Below are positions 18,161-27,274 of a DNA stretch of 64,000 nucleotides, piece after piece. The first letter of the stretch is position 1. Each line of letters opens with the position of its first letter. The position numbers were made by a program, and so were the translations under genes. The stretch comes from Treponema phagedenis (GTDB lineage Bacteria > Spirochaetota > Spirochaetia > Treponematales > Treponemataceae): contig NZ_CP042818.1 of assembly GCF_008153345.1 (NCBI RefSeq), forward strand, positions 372,001 through 436,000. Reading direction: 5' to 3'. The notes beneath the pieces were generated by a model that worked only from the letters and a program-made list of their open reading frames with translations, was not told where the DNA came from and did no database searches.

Positions 18161-18235
18161 GTTTTATAATCCTTTGCATATAAAAGACTTAACAATCAGA
18201 CAATTCACTGAAAATCCTAAAAATATGAAACAGCA

Positions 18236-18345
18236 CTATTCCTATGGTAAATTGCCCGCCGTTGCGCCGTGTCGAGCTCTCCTGTGATAAATTTTTTGCG
18301 ATTGCATTGGATAAATCAAAAAATTAGTTATTAAAAGAACGCCGC
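18236..18345 (-). repeat. Structured dispersed repeat, copy 4 (fragment)
   Basis: A short minus-strand piece of the repeat: CTATGGTAAATTGCCCGCCGTTGC, GCCGTGTCGAGCTCTC, then an AT-rich tail with ATAAATTTTTTGCG. It lies between the tRNA gene and the cas9 remnant. Confidence 0.6.
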
Positions 18346-18426
18346 CTATGTTTTTATCTTTAATTCTTCATCTTTAGAAAAAAATGTGCTATACTTTAAA
18401 AACCGCTTTATTTCTGCATGGACATA

Positions 18427-18457
18427 AAAAAACCTACCTTTAAAAGGCAGGTTTTTT
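18427..18457. terminator. Terminator-like hairpin just before the cas9 remnant
   Basis: AAAAAACCTACCTT and AAGGCAGGTTTTTT pair with one mismatch around TAA and would end transcription on either strand. A -10-like TGCTATACT lies about 45 bases upstream (near 18388), so a short RNA of 60-80 bases could be made. That is where a type II tracrRNA might sit, but I see no anti-repeat matching the array at 22881, so I do not call one. Confidence 0.6.
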
Positions 18458-18479
18458 AACGCACAATGCGAGGTCCCTT

Positions 18480-21400
18480 GCGGGACGGGCTGTAACAAAT
18501 GAAAACTATAAGCTTATCCGCTTTAACAGTAAAGACCTCTGGGGCAGCCATTGTTTTGATGACGGAAAAACAGCACTGGAGCGCCGTTTGCATCGCGGTT
18601 CAAGGCGAAGGATTGAGCGAAGACGCGATCGGATTGTTTTGCTTCAGGAGTTATTTGCAAAAGAAATTGCGAAAATTGATGAAGGTTTTTTTAGGCGGCT
18701 TGATGAAAGTGCTTTTTATTTAGAAGATAAAAGTTTAAAGCAAAAGTATTCTCTTTTTAATGATGATAATTTTACAGACAAGGATTATTATAAAAAATTT
18801 CCGACTATTCATCATCTGATAAAAGCATTAATAAATGACGAGGCACATGTTGATATTAGGCTTCTTTATTTGGCTTGCCATACTATTATCAAAAACCGCG
18901 GGCATTTTTTATTTGAAGGGAAGGAGTTTAACACGGAGAGCCGTTTTGATGATGCAATAAATGAATTGTTCAGCTATTTGCGGCAGGATATGGAAATTGA
19001 TTTTGCATTTGAAGATAAAATTGCCGATATAAAAGAAATTCTTGAAAATAAAAAAATCGGCATGCGCGATAAGCAAAATGCTTTAAATAAAAAATTGAGC
19101 ATTGCTCCAAAAGACAAGCAAAAAAAAGAAATAATAAAGTTGATTGTCGGAGCTTCTTTTAATCTTAAAACTCTTTTTAATGACGAAAAGTATAGCAGTG
19201 AAAAAGAATCCTATTCTTTTGCAAAGTCAAATTACGAAGAAAAAGAAGCCGTTCTTGAAAGCTTACTCGGTGATGGCTTTGGCTTGATACTAAGAGCAAA
19301 GGCAGTTTACGACAGCTCTGTTCTTTCAGAAATTTTAGGAAACGAAACGTATCTGTCTTTTGCAAAGGTTAAAATTTATGATAAACATAAAGAGGATTTA
19401 GCAAAATTAAAAAAGGTAATTAAAACGTATCACGCCGATGAGTTTAAAAAAGTATTTGCAGAAGCAAATATACAAGGTAATTATTGCTCGTATGTCGGCA
19501 GTTGTAAGAAGAACGGTAAAAAGGTTCCAATAGAAAAGCGTGCGGACAAAGATGCTTTTTATGATTTTTTAAAAAAGATTTTAAAAGATGAGAAGGCAAA
19601 AAATTCCGATGCCGATTATGCTTTTATTTTAAATGAAATAGAGCTAAAAACTTTTTTGCCGAAACAAGTTAGTAAAAAAAATGCAAACATTCCGTATCAG
19701 CTGCGGCGAATGGAACTTGAAAAAATTGTAAATAATGCGGAAAAATATTTTTCGTTTTTATCTGAAAAAGATGAGTACGGAACGGTAAAAGAAAAGATAA
19801 TTCAATTGCTGACATTTAAGCGTCCGTATTATATCGGTATTATACAAGATACCCATAAAGAAAAGTTTCCCGATCGATGCTGGGTTGTAAAAAAAGAGAA
19901 TGCTAAAAACGAAAAAATTACTCCGTGGAATTTTTATGATCATATTGATGAAGATAAAACTGCGGAAGCTTTTATTACAAGCAGAACCAACAAGTGTACC
20001 TATCTTATCGGTGAAGATGTATTACCGCGAAACTCGCTTTTGTATATGGAGTACACTGTTTTAAACGAACTCAATAATTTAAAAGTCAGTGTTGACGGTG
20101 TAAATATTTTTGATGTTAAGCTAAAGAAAAAAATATACGAGCAGGTGTTTAAACAAAGAAAAGAGGTGAGTAAAAAAACAATAGCTGATTTTTAAAAAAA
20201 AGAGGGAATATGCAAAAAAGAAAATGATGTTGTTATTACCGGTATCGATGAAAAATGTACAACTTCATTAAAACTTTATATTGATATTAAAAAAATTATC
20301 GGTAAGCGAATAGAAGAAGAACCGATAAAAACCGCATTGGAAGATATTATTTTGTGGGCATCAATTTATGATGAGGGTGAAGGACGAAAAATACTTGAAG
20401 CAAAAATACAGTCGGTATATCCGGATGTCTTCACGCAAGATGAGCTTAATAAAATTTTAAAACTGAAAATTTCCGGATGGGGAAGATTTTCACGAAAGTT
20501 TTTAGAATCAATTGTTACCCCTTTCCCGGGATTTACGGATACAATAAATATTATCACCGCTATGCGGGAAACTAATTTTAATTTAATGGAACTTTTAGGG
20601 GATGCTTACGGCTTTAGTAAAGGAATTGAAAAGTTCAATTCCAAATTTAACGATGATAAAAAGGTTTTTTCATATGACAAGCTTGTAAAAGATCTTTACT
20701 TATCTCCATCGGTTAAACGAATGCTGTGGCGTGCTTTAGTAATAGTAAAAGAAGTTAAGAGCATTATGGGTAAAGACCCTAAAAAATATTTATTGAAATG
20801 GCAAGAGGAAAAGAAGCTGAAAAGGGAAGGACTTCCTCCCGCTATGCAAGTATAAAAGCTCTTTACGAGAATTGCAAACAAGATTTAGCTGACTATGACG
20901 CGGTTTTAGAGCAATTTAAATCCGAGGAACCCTTGCGCTTAAGAAGCGATAAACTTTATTTGTATTACACTCAACTTGGACGCTGTATGTATACCGGTAG
21001 GGTTATTGATATTGATAGGCTTATGTCAGATAACTCTGCATATGATATTGATCATATTTATCCGCGCTCTAAAATTAAAGATGATAGTCTTACAAACAGA
21101 GTTTTGGTGGTAAAAGACGCAAACCAAGATAAACGAGATGAGCCCTTATCGCCTCAGATACAAGACAAGCAAAAAGGCTTTTGGGATTTTTTAAAGCGCA
21201 ATAATTTTATAAGCGTTGAAAAATATGAACGGCTTACCTATCGTGGATATTTTACTGAAGAAATGCTTTCAGGGTTTATAGCGCGCCAGCTTGTAGAAAC
21301 TCGACAGGGAACAAAAACCGCAGGACAGATTTTAGAACAGCTATATCCCGATTCTACTGTAGTGTACTGCAAGGCAGCAAATACTTCGGAGTTTAGACAG

Positions 21401-22573
21401 AAATTTAACTTAATAAAATGCCGAGAAATAAATGATTTTCACCATGCCCATGATGCGTATTTGAATATCGCTGTTGGAAATGTATACTATACTAAGTTTA
21501 CCAGTAATCCTCGCAACTTTATGAAATTAAAAGAACCCTATAACTTACGCGAGCTCTTTGATCGTGATGTTGAAAGAAACAATACTATTGCATGGGTTAA
21601 AAATAAAACCATTACAACAATTAAGGATATGTTAAAACGAAACACTCCGCTTTATACACGGTATGCTTATTGTAAAACCGGCGGCTTTTTTGATCAAAAC
21701 ATTATGAAAAAAGGAAAGGGGCAGTTTCCTTTAAAAGAGAATTCTCCGCTATCCGATATTTCAAAATATGGAGGATATAATAAGGTTTCAGGTGCTTATT
21801 TTATTCTTGTACAAAAAAAAGAAAAGGATGCTGTTGTCCGTATTTTAGAAACTGTTCCTCTTTATCTTTTGAATAAGCCGGGTAAAGAATCGGAAAATGT
21901 CAGAGAGTATTTATCTACTGCTTTAGGGACGAAAGATTTTAAAATTCTTATACCTAAAATAAAGATAAATTCCTTATTTAAAATTAACGGCTTTCTTGTG
22001 CATATCACAGGGAAAACCAATGATAGGTTTTTGGTTCGAAGTGCTGTTCAGTTTTTTTGTGATGATAATCTTACACTCTTTTTTAAGCGTATAATAGCTT
22101 TTAATGGGTTGAGAAATTTAAATAAGGATAAGAGTATGACTGCCTATGATGATAATACTATGAGGGTCTATGTTCGAGATAACTTGTTTAAAGATAAGAA
22201 TCAGCTATTTGATAAAAATAAATTCAATGAAATCGTAAAGGGAAAAAATATAAGTGTTTATAAAGACATGGTTAAACGGTATGAAACCAGCATTTATAAA
22301 TTTCGCCCCAATACGGCGGTTATTCCTATCCTTAAAAGTGGGGAAGATAAATTTATTAACTTACCGATTGAAGAACAATTTAAGATACTTCAAGAAATAT
22401 TAAAATTATTTGGAGCTATAAATGGAACTGCTAATTTAACATTAATAGGAGGGCGCCCAAGTACCGGTGAAATGAAGATAAGCAATAATATATCAAACTT
22501 AAAACAATGTATTTTAATACATCAGTCTCCTACCGGTGTTTTTGAACAACAAATTGATTTGTTAAAGATATGA
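18480..22573 (+). pseudogene. cas9: Decayed type II-A cas9 (lost 5' end, nonsense codon, frameshift)
   Basis: The readable protein follows Cas9 of T. denticola. It begins only at GRAVTNENYKL (18483 on); the initiator, the catalytic Asp of RuvC-I and the usual GWAV Trp (CGG here) are lost. The arginine-rich bridge helix (RRLHRGSRRRIERRRDRI) is intact. An in-frame TAA at 20193-20195 interrupts the recognition lobe, after which the same frame continues (KKEGIC). At 20781-20786 a run of six A, where seven are needed, shifts the frame inside the RuvC-II motif IEMARG. The last frame runs to 22573 with HNH (DIDHIYP) and RuvC-III (HHAHDAYLN) motifs intact. The stop overlaps the cas1 start (ATGA). No functional Cas9 can be made. 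Confidence 0.9.
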
Positions 22574-22710
22574 GTTGGCGAACTGTCGTTGTTAGCAATA
22601 GAGCAAAGCTGGACTTGCACTTAAATCATCTTGTTATTCGAGGTGATGAAATAAAAAGAGTGCTTCTCGATGATATTTCCGTTTTAATTATTGAAACAAC
22701 GGCAGCTTCC
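22570..22710 (+). pseudogene. cas1: cas1 5' remnant
   Basis: About 46 residues of a type II-A Cas1 N terminus are readable (MSWRTVVVSNRAKLDL, then LVIRGDEIKRVLLDDISVLIIETT). Cas1 is normally about 290-300 residues; the nuclease domain with the catalytic Glu and His is absent. The start overlaps the cas9 stop by 4 bases as in intact II-A operons. After about 22705 the frame runs into unrelated residues, and the adjoining sequence reads as csn2 in another frame. The ORF formally continues to 22965 through the CRISPR repeats, which is meaningless. Confidence 0.82.
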
Positions 22711-22715
22711 ACCTC

Positions 22716-22802
22716 GTCCTTTTCGAAGGGACATACACCGAACCCGGACATCCGATGGAAAAACACTGCATTATTGATAAAGACCTTTGCGAAATCTATT
22801 GA
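22716..22802 (+). pseudogene. Probable csn2 3' remnant fused to the cas1 start by deletion
   Basis: In the frame starting at 22716 the sequence reads VLFEGTYTEPGHPMEKHC followed by IIDKDLCEIY and stop TGA at 22800-22802. An ending of the IIDKDLCxIY type is what I remember from Csn2, the fourth protein of type II-A operons. The order cas9-cas1-(deletion)-csn2 end-array is exactly what one internal deletion removing most of cas1, all of cas2 and most of csn2 would leave. The Csn2 assignment rests on only about 28 residues. Confidence 0.5.
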
Positions 22803-22826
22803 ATTTTACAAAAAATATGCTATAAT
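22799..22826 (+). promoter_or_regulatory. Promoter in the CRISPR leader (TTGAAT-N16-TATAAT)
   Basis: -35 TTGAAT at 22799-22804, -10 TATAAT at 22821-22826 within TATGCTATAAT. Transcription would start near 22833, about 48 bases before the first repeat, so the small array may still be transcribed. Confidence 0.65.
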
Positions 22827-22880
22827 ACATCTATTCATCAACAATAACGCTGCTTTCAGACTGATTTTTCGCAATTTGAG

Positions 22881-22979
22881 GTTTGAGAGTAGTGTAATTG
22901 ATGACTCTCAAACAAATTATTATGCAGCATTCCTTCCCAGACGGTTTGAGAGTAGTGTAATTTAAGATGAGTCTCAAAT
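22881..22979 (+). CRISPR. Minimal type II CRISPR array: two repeats, one spacer
   Basis: Repeat 2 (22944-22979, 36 bases) begins GTTTGAGAGTAGTGTAAT and ends GAGTCTCAAAT, close to the T. denticola repeat as I remember it. Repeat 1 (22881-22913) is the same sequence with three bases deleted in the middle and two substitutions near the end. The spacer is 22914-22943, 30 bases, the standard type II length. The array lies directly after the csn2 remnant and leader promoter, as in II-A loci. With cas9, cas1 and cas2 lost it cannot acquire spacers or interfere on its own. Confidence 0.88.
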
Positions 22980-23028
22980 AAAAAATATTTTGCTTACAAT
23001 TCCATTAATTATACATGGGAGGTTGCAT

Positions 23029-23349
23029 ATGGCAAAAAAGATAATAGACTGGACATTTGATTGGTCAATTCAGGATGGTAAGCTGGCTCCTGATATTGGC
23101 AGAATAGTTATGCTGGGGGAGTGTGTAATATATTCAAACGGGCCGGCTCAGGACCATAATGATTTATGTTTTGCATTGGCTGCGAAATTTGGCCTCAGCA
23201 ACTCAGTCACTCGTTCAAGTGCTTTTCGATTCTATTATAGAAAATTAAAAAGTGATTTATTGCAAATTTCACCGGTAAGAAAAATTGACTATGATTTTGT
23301 AAAAAACAATCCTCGACTTTTTGATGCTAATATTCAGTCCTGTTTTTAA
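23029..23349 (+). CDS. Uncharacterised 106-residue protein downstream of the CRISPR remnant
   Basis: I do not recognise a family. The start at ATG 23029 has GGGAGG at 23017-23022 with good spacing, so this is likely a real gene. The product (MAKKIIDWTFDWSIQDGK) is soluble, with no signal or membrane segment, and contains GPAQDHNDLCFALAAKFGL, a possible helical segment. It starts about 50 bases after the last CRISPR repeat and may be read from the leader promoter. Nothing links it to CRISPR function. Confidence 0.6.
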   Translation: MAKKIIDWTFDWSIQDGKLAPDIGRIVMLGECVIYSNGPAQDHNDLCFALAAKFGLSNSVTRSSAFRFYYRKLKSDLLQISPVRKIDYDFVKNNPRLFDANIQSCF

Positions 23350-23514
23350 AACTCAAAAACCGCCTCATAATCCAATGCCTGAAGCTGCGGCTTATCTGAT
23401 AATCACGTGGTTAAATTATACGCAAAAAATTGCGTAGTGTAACGTATCATTGATTAACAACATCATAATTATGCTGTATTGATTTTAAAAAGAACATCGT
23501 ATAATATGCGCTCA

Positions 23515-23883
23515 ATGAATTATATGAAGCAATTTGGAATTATCCTTGCGGTAACTTGTGTTGGTGAGATATTGAGGTACTTATTGCCTTTGCCGATTCC
23601 TGTCGGCATTTACGGACTTATGTTACTGCTTGTGCTTTTGGCGGTTAAAGTAATTAAACTTGAGCATGTGGAAAACACCGCAGATTTTTTAATAAAAATT
23701 ATGCCCTTAATGTTTATTCCGCCGGCTGTCGGGCTTGTGGACTCTTGGGATAAGATTACAGGAATTTTAATTCCGCTTTGTATAATCATTCCTGTTTCTA
23801 CTTGTGTTGTAATGATTGTAACCGGAAAGGTTGCGGATTTTGTTATCGATGTAAAAGAGAATCGGAGAAAAACGAATGAATAG
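23515..23883 (+). CDS. lrgA: CidA/LrgA family holin-like membrane protein
   Basis: LrgA/CidA proteins are small holin-like membrane proteins that, with LrgB/CidB, influence murein hydrolase activity and possibly export small metabolites. The product of about 122 residues has four membrane segments and the typical PLPIPVGIYGLMLLLVLL and FIPPAVGLVDSW blocks. A -10 (TATAAT, 23500-23505; TATTGA about 17 bases upstream) sits so close that an ATG at 23506 would be inside or before the transcript start. I therefore choose ATG 23515 (MNYMKQF), which has almost no leader; ATG 23524 is the alternative. It overlaps lrgB by 8 bases. Confidence 0.85.
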   Translation: MNYMKQFGIILAVTCVGEILRYLLPLPIPVGIYGLMLLLVLLAVKVIKLEHVENTADFLIKIMPLMFIPPAVGLVDSWDKITGILIPLCIIIPVSTCVVMIVTGKVADFVIDVKENRRKTNE

Positions 23884-24568
23884 TTTTTTTCTTTCCTCTG
23901 TAACCGCAGGTGTTGTTGTCAGTTTGTTCGGCTATTTTATCGGAGTAGCAATTAAAAATAAATTTAAATTGCCGATATTTAATCCTCTTTTGATTTCTAT
24001 TATTTTAGTGATAGCGTTTTTGCTTATCTTTAAGGTTGATTACGAACATTATTATTCAAGTGCAAAATATCTCGGGTATCTTTTAACTCCTGCGACAGTC
24101 AGCCTTGCAGTGCCGATGTACAGGCAAATTGAACTTTTAAAAAAGAATGCTGCCGCAATATGTATGGCAACTTTGGCGGGAGTTTTGACAAGCCTCAGCT
24201 CTATTCTTTTATGTGCAATCATTTTTGGTCTTTCCCATGAGGAGTACGTAACCTTGCTGCCAAAATCCATTACTACTGCAATCGGCATGGGCGTTTCTGA
24301 AGAGCACGGCGGTTATGTTGTTATTACAGCCGCGGTTATCATTGTTACAGGCGTTTTCGGGAATATGATTTCGGAAACATTGTGTAAGCTGTTTAAAATT
24401 AAAAGCGAAATTGCAAAGGGGCTTGCCATAGGAACTGCAGCCCATGCGGTTGGAACTGTCAAAGCTATGGAGATGGGCGAAATAGAAGGTGCCATGAGCA
24501 GCCTCGCCATTGTAACAAGCGGTTTTTGTACGGTTATCGCTGCGGCAATTTTTGCCGGATTTTATTAA
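23876..24568 (+). CDS. lrgB: LrgB/CidB family membrane protein
   Basis: The partner of LrgA. The 230-residue protein has about seven membrane segments and the family signatures YLLTPATVSLAVPMYRQ, LPKSITTAIGMGVSEEHGG, VTGVFGNMISE and GTAAHAVGTVKAMEMGEIEGAMSSLAI. It begins inside the last codons of lrgA, so expression is coupled. No LytSR-type two-component system or LysR regulator is next to the pair. No terminator is obvious before the downstream repeat. Confidence 0.92.
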   Translation: MNSFFLSSVTAGVVVSLFGYFIGVAIKNKFKLPIFNPLLISIILVIAFLLIFKVDYEHYYSSAKYLGYLLTPATVSLAVPMYRQIELLKKNAAAICMATLAGVLTSLSSILLCAIIFGLSHEEYVTLLPKSITTAIGMGVSEEHGGYVVITAAVIIVTGVFGNMISETLCKLFKIKSEIAKGLAIGTAAHAVGTVKAMEMGEIEGAMSSLAIVTSGFCTVIAAAIFAGFY

Positions 24569-24639
24569 ATGATCGGAATAGTGCAGCGACGTTTTAAAGC
24601 AAAACCGTTTACAAAACTTAGAAACTCGCAAAACCTAAT

Positions 24640-25170
24640 ATAACGTTTTTTTAATAACTCGATCCGTTTTTTTTAATACGAACTATAAAAAATTTTGTAA
24701 AAAAGAGCCCGGGTTAGTTTTTGACATCCGTGTCAAAAACTGACCCATCTGCGTGGAACCACCGCACGGTATAATTTTGCCATCCATGGCAAAAACTAAA
24801 CCACGAGTTTTAAAAACCCTCTGTTATAAAAAAGAGCTCGACACGGCGCAAGGGCGAACCCTTGGAATTTCTACCTTTGGTTCGCCTACGAGTTTAAAAG
24901 CTTCAATTTTACAAAACAGTGTTGATGCTTTTAAACATCGTTTAGAATTGAGCAACGGTGAGCAAACTTACCACAGGAATGCTTAAACACGGTTTTAACG
25001 TCCATGTCAAAAACTAAACCGTCTGCGTGGAGCCACGGGCGTCCGTGCCCGTTCTGATTTTGACAACGGTGAGCAATTTACCATAGGGATGCTTAAATCC
25101 GCAGTCCCTTATTGTTGGTGCTCCAATTTGTATAACAGGAAGTTAATTACAAAGCGCTACAGTAATTTTG
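24640..25170 (+). repeat. Structured dispersed repeat, copy 5 (long, near-complete)
   Basis: Begins with the AT-rich left end (AACGTTTTTTTAATAACTCG at 24643) and TTTTGTAAAAAAGAGC. Hairpin A has 15-base arms at 24711-24725/24732-24746 around ATCCGT, with one T-G wobble pair. A second TTTTGCC-ATCCAT-GGCAAAA follows near 24776. Then come GACACGGCGCAA, stem D GGCGAACC (24853)/GGTTCGCC (24879), stem C in the variant GTTTAAAAGC/GCTTTTAAAC, hairpin B ACGGGC-GTCCGT-GCCCGT (25035), GGTGAGCAATTTACCATAGG, GCTTAAATCCGCAG and the right end GTTAATTACAAAGCGCT near 25165. No gene is present in the gap between lrgB and the P83/100 gene. Confidence 0.82.
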
Positions 25171-25245
25171 CCAAAAACGGCAAAATTAGGTCGTTTAGTT
25201 CCACGCAAGATGGTTTGGTTATCCGATGATTATGTCCGATGGGGT

Positions 25246-25286
25246 AAAAAAAAGCGGCAAGCAAAAATCCTTTGCTTGCCGCTTTG
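25246..25286 (-). terminator. Terminator of the P83/100 gene
   Basis: AAAGCGGCAAGCAAA and TTTGCTTGCCGCTTT form a perfect 15-base stem around AATCC. The run of A on the plus-strand left side gives a U tract on the minus strand, about 60 bases after the minus-strand stop at 25346. Confidence 0.92.
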
Positions 25287-25345
25287 TAGCCGTTTTGTGA
25301 TCATTTTGTGATCGTACGCAAAAACGTACCGCAATAAAATTAAAG

Positions 25346-26995
25346 CTATTCTTTAATCACCAGCGTAAGATCTCCCGGTTTAAGCAGCCGCATAGCGGAG
25401 CTTATGTCCTGTATGATAATACCGCGCTCGCTCACCGTTACTGCGGTAAAGGGGAGTACCTGTATTGCGGATTTTGCCAACAGCTCAAGGTTGTCGTTAA
25501 AGCGGCCAAGATAGTATTTACCGTTTTGATTGACCACCGCATAATAATCCCGATCTTTTTGCAGAAGAATACTTTGTGCCGCAATTTGCTCTTTACTTTG
25601 CTTTATAATTTCCAAGGTTTTCGTATTTATTTGCACAAGAGAGATAACTCCGTTGCCGCCTGTAGTTCCCGCAATTGCAATAAGCGAATCGCCTTCCTCG
25701 TATAAACTTCTGCCGCGCACAGTATTCAACGGAGAAACTTTCAGTTGCTTTTCGGTTTTAAGATCGAGCATAACAATTTCGGAAAGCATTTGTTTTTCAT
25801 CAATTACTTTTAATCCGTAACCGGGAAGCGTTCCTTCAAGAGCCGCATCTTCGGCTGCTTCTTTATCTTTGCGTTCTTCTTCTATAATTTTTTGCGTATC
25901 GGAGGCAACTCCTTTCCGCTCGTCCTGAGCTTCTTCGGCTTTTTTCTCGGCACGCTTTTGTTCTTGTGTCGCTTCTTCCTGTTTTTTCGCTGCAGCTTCC
26001 TGCGCTTCTTTTGCTTCTTGCTGTTTTTCTTCAGCCTCTTTTTCGGCGGCTTCCGCTTCTTGCTGCTTTGCCTCGGCTTTTGCTTTTTTTACTTCGGCTT
26101 CTTTTTGAGCTTTTTTATCCTCAGGATTTTCCTTAGCTTTTTTCTCTGCCTGCTCCGCTTCCTTTTGAGCCTTCTTTGCCTCCTGCTGCTTTACTTTTGC
26201 TTCAGCTTTTTTTGCCTCGGCTTCTTTCTGCTGTTTTTTTGCATCCTTCGTTGCGGCATTTGCTTCTTTTTGCTGTTCTTTTGCGCGCTCTTGAGATTCC
26301 GCACTCTCTCTTTCTTTTAAGTCTATCATATCTTTGCGGGTATCAATATTCTTGTCTTTATCTTCCCGCATTTTTTCAACAACTTTTTTATCCGTAATTG
26401 TTGTTGTATCGATAGTGCTGAGCGAGCCTGAATATTTTGCATCTGAAAGCGGAATTACAATTTGAGTTTGCCCCGGCCACTGGTCATAGCGCAAAGCAAT
26501 ACCAACCGTATTAGCCGAAAGATGTTTTGTAACAACCTGCTTATACCGATTTTGAAAATTGTTCATATCGTTTCGATACACCGCATTATACACAGTAATG
26601 AAATTTGCAAGTGTTGCCGCATCCCGAGCGGAATATCCGTATGCGGTGCTCAAATATGAAGCAATAATCAGCCGGATATTATCAATATGATCAACACGGG
26701 CATTTGCCCCGATAATAAAAATATCCGCATCAAAACCTGTCGTCTCTTTTTCATCAACCGCGTGAATGATATAATATCGGGCTGTTTCCCCTACGCTTCC
26801 GTATTTTACTGCGGAGCTTAACCCCCTGCCGATTGCTCTGATTGCTTCCGCCGTATCCGTTTCCGCATGCGGGCCTGTGTAATTTATAAATTCAATAACC
26901 TTATTTCCGTTCCGTTCCACCTCTGCTTGGTCAACTTCAATTGCAAAGCCGAACCACAAAAAAGACAAAACGCAAAAAAACAAAAGTTTTTTCAT
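25346..26995 (-). CDS. P83/100 family periplasmic/surface antigen
   Basis: I start at ATG 26995, which has GGAGG 7 bases upstream; an earlier ATG at 27010 has none. The 549-residue protein has a signal peptide (MKKLLFFCVLSFLWFGFAIE), an N-terminal globular domain of about 210 residues with YTGPHAETDTAEAIRAIGRG and YGYSARDAATLANFITVYN, a central Lys/Glu/Ala/Gln-rich helical coiled coil of about 170 residues built from variants of KKAQKEAE and KQQEAEAA, and a C-terminal beta-rich domain. This is the architecture of the Borrelia/Treponema P83/100 antigens. The repeat-rich coiled coil generates a long false ORF on the opposite strand. Function in these bacteria is not established. Confidence 0.88.
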   Translation of the reverse strand: MKKLLFFCVLSFLWFGFAIEVDQAEVERNGNKVIEFINYTGPHAETDTAEAIRAIGRGLSSAVKYGSVGETARYYIIHAVDEKETTGFDADIFIIGANARVDHIDNIRLIIASYLSTAYGYSARDAATLANFITVYNAVYRNDMNNFQNRYKQVVTKHLSANTVGIALRYDQWPGQTQIVIPLSDAKYSGSLSTIDTTTITDKKVVEKMREDKDKNIDTRKDMIDLKERESAESQERAKEQQKEANAATKDAKKQQKEAEAKKAEAKVKQQEAKKAQKEAEQAEKKAKENPEDKKAQKEAEVKKAKAEAKQQEAEAAEKEAEEKQQEAKEAQEAAAKKQEEATQEQKRAEKKAEEAQDERKGVASDTQKIIEEERKDKEAAEDAALEGTLPGYGLKVIDEKQMLSEIVMLDLKTEKQLKVSPLNTVRGRSLYEEGDSLIAIAGTTGGNGVISLVQINTKTLEIIKQSKEQIAAQSILLQKDRDYYAVVNQNGKYYLGRFNDNLELLAKSAIQVLPFTAVTVSERGIIIQDISSAMRLLKPGDLTLVIKE

Positions 26996-27090
26996 ACCAT
27001 ATTCCTCCAATTAATAATAATTGTATCATAAATGTTTCATTTTGTCTTCCATGAATAAATAAAATCATCATGTATGGATAAGGATGTTGA

Positions 27091-27255
27091 ATGCCTTTTA
27101 AAACGCTATTTGAAGAGTGGTTTTTGATGGCGAAATTTAAGTGTAAAAATAAAAACCTTGCTCATTGTTTATGGGAAATTTCATCACTCACCGGAGTAAA
27201 AAGCGCAAAACTTTTCCAAGCGCTTTTAAAACCGGTAGGGGATTTTTTGAAATAG
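27091..27255 (+). CDS. Possible small protein, 54 residues
   Basis: An open frame from ATG 27091 (MPFKTLFEEWFLMAKFKCKN) to TAG 27253-27255 with AAGGA upstream. It has Trp and Cys residues in plausible places (NLAHCLWEISSLTG). It lies divergent from the P83/100 gene, just before repeat copy 6. No family is recognised and chance cannot be excluded. Confidence 0.3.
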   Translation: MPFKTLFEEWFLMAKFKCKNKNLAHCLWEISSLTGVKSAKLFQALLKPVGDFLK

Positions 27256-27274
27256 AGGATAAAATTATACTATT

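Noticed and set aside
18384-18461. tracrRNA for the CRISPR remnant
   Set aside because: A promoter-like TGCTATACT and a terminator hairpin are present, but I find no segment complementary to the repeat at 22944, so the call is unsupported.
18499-18723. Open frame of 74 codons at the start of the cas9 remnant
   Set aside because: It is the wrong frame; the overlapping frame gives clear Cas9 sequence including the arginine-rich bridge helix.
24753-24986. Open frame of 77 codons downstream of lrgB
   Set aside because: It lies wholly inside repeat copy 5 and crosses several hairpins; no binding site.
25892-26320. Long open frame opposite the P83/100 gene, rich in Phe/Leu/Cys
   Set aside because: It is the complement of the Lys/Glu/Ala-rich coiled-coil repeat; the composition is an artefact.
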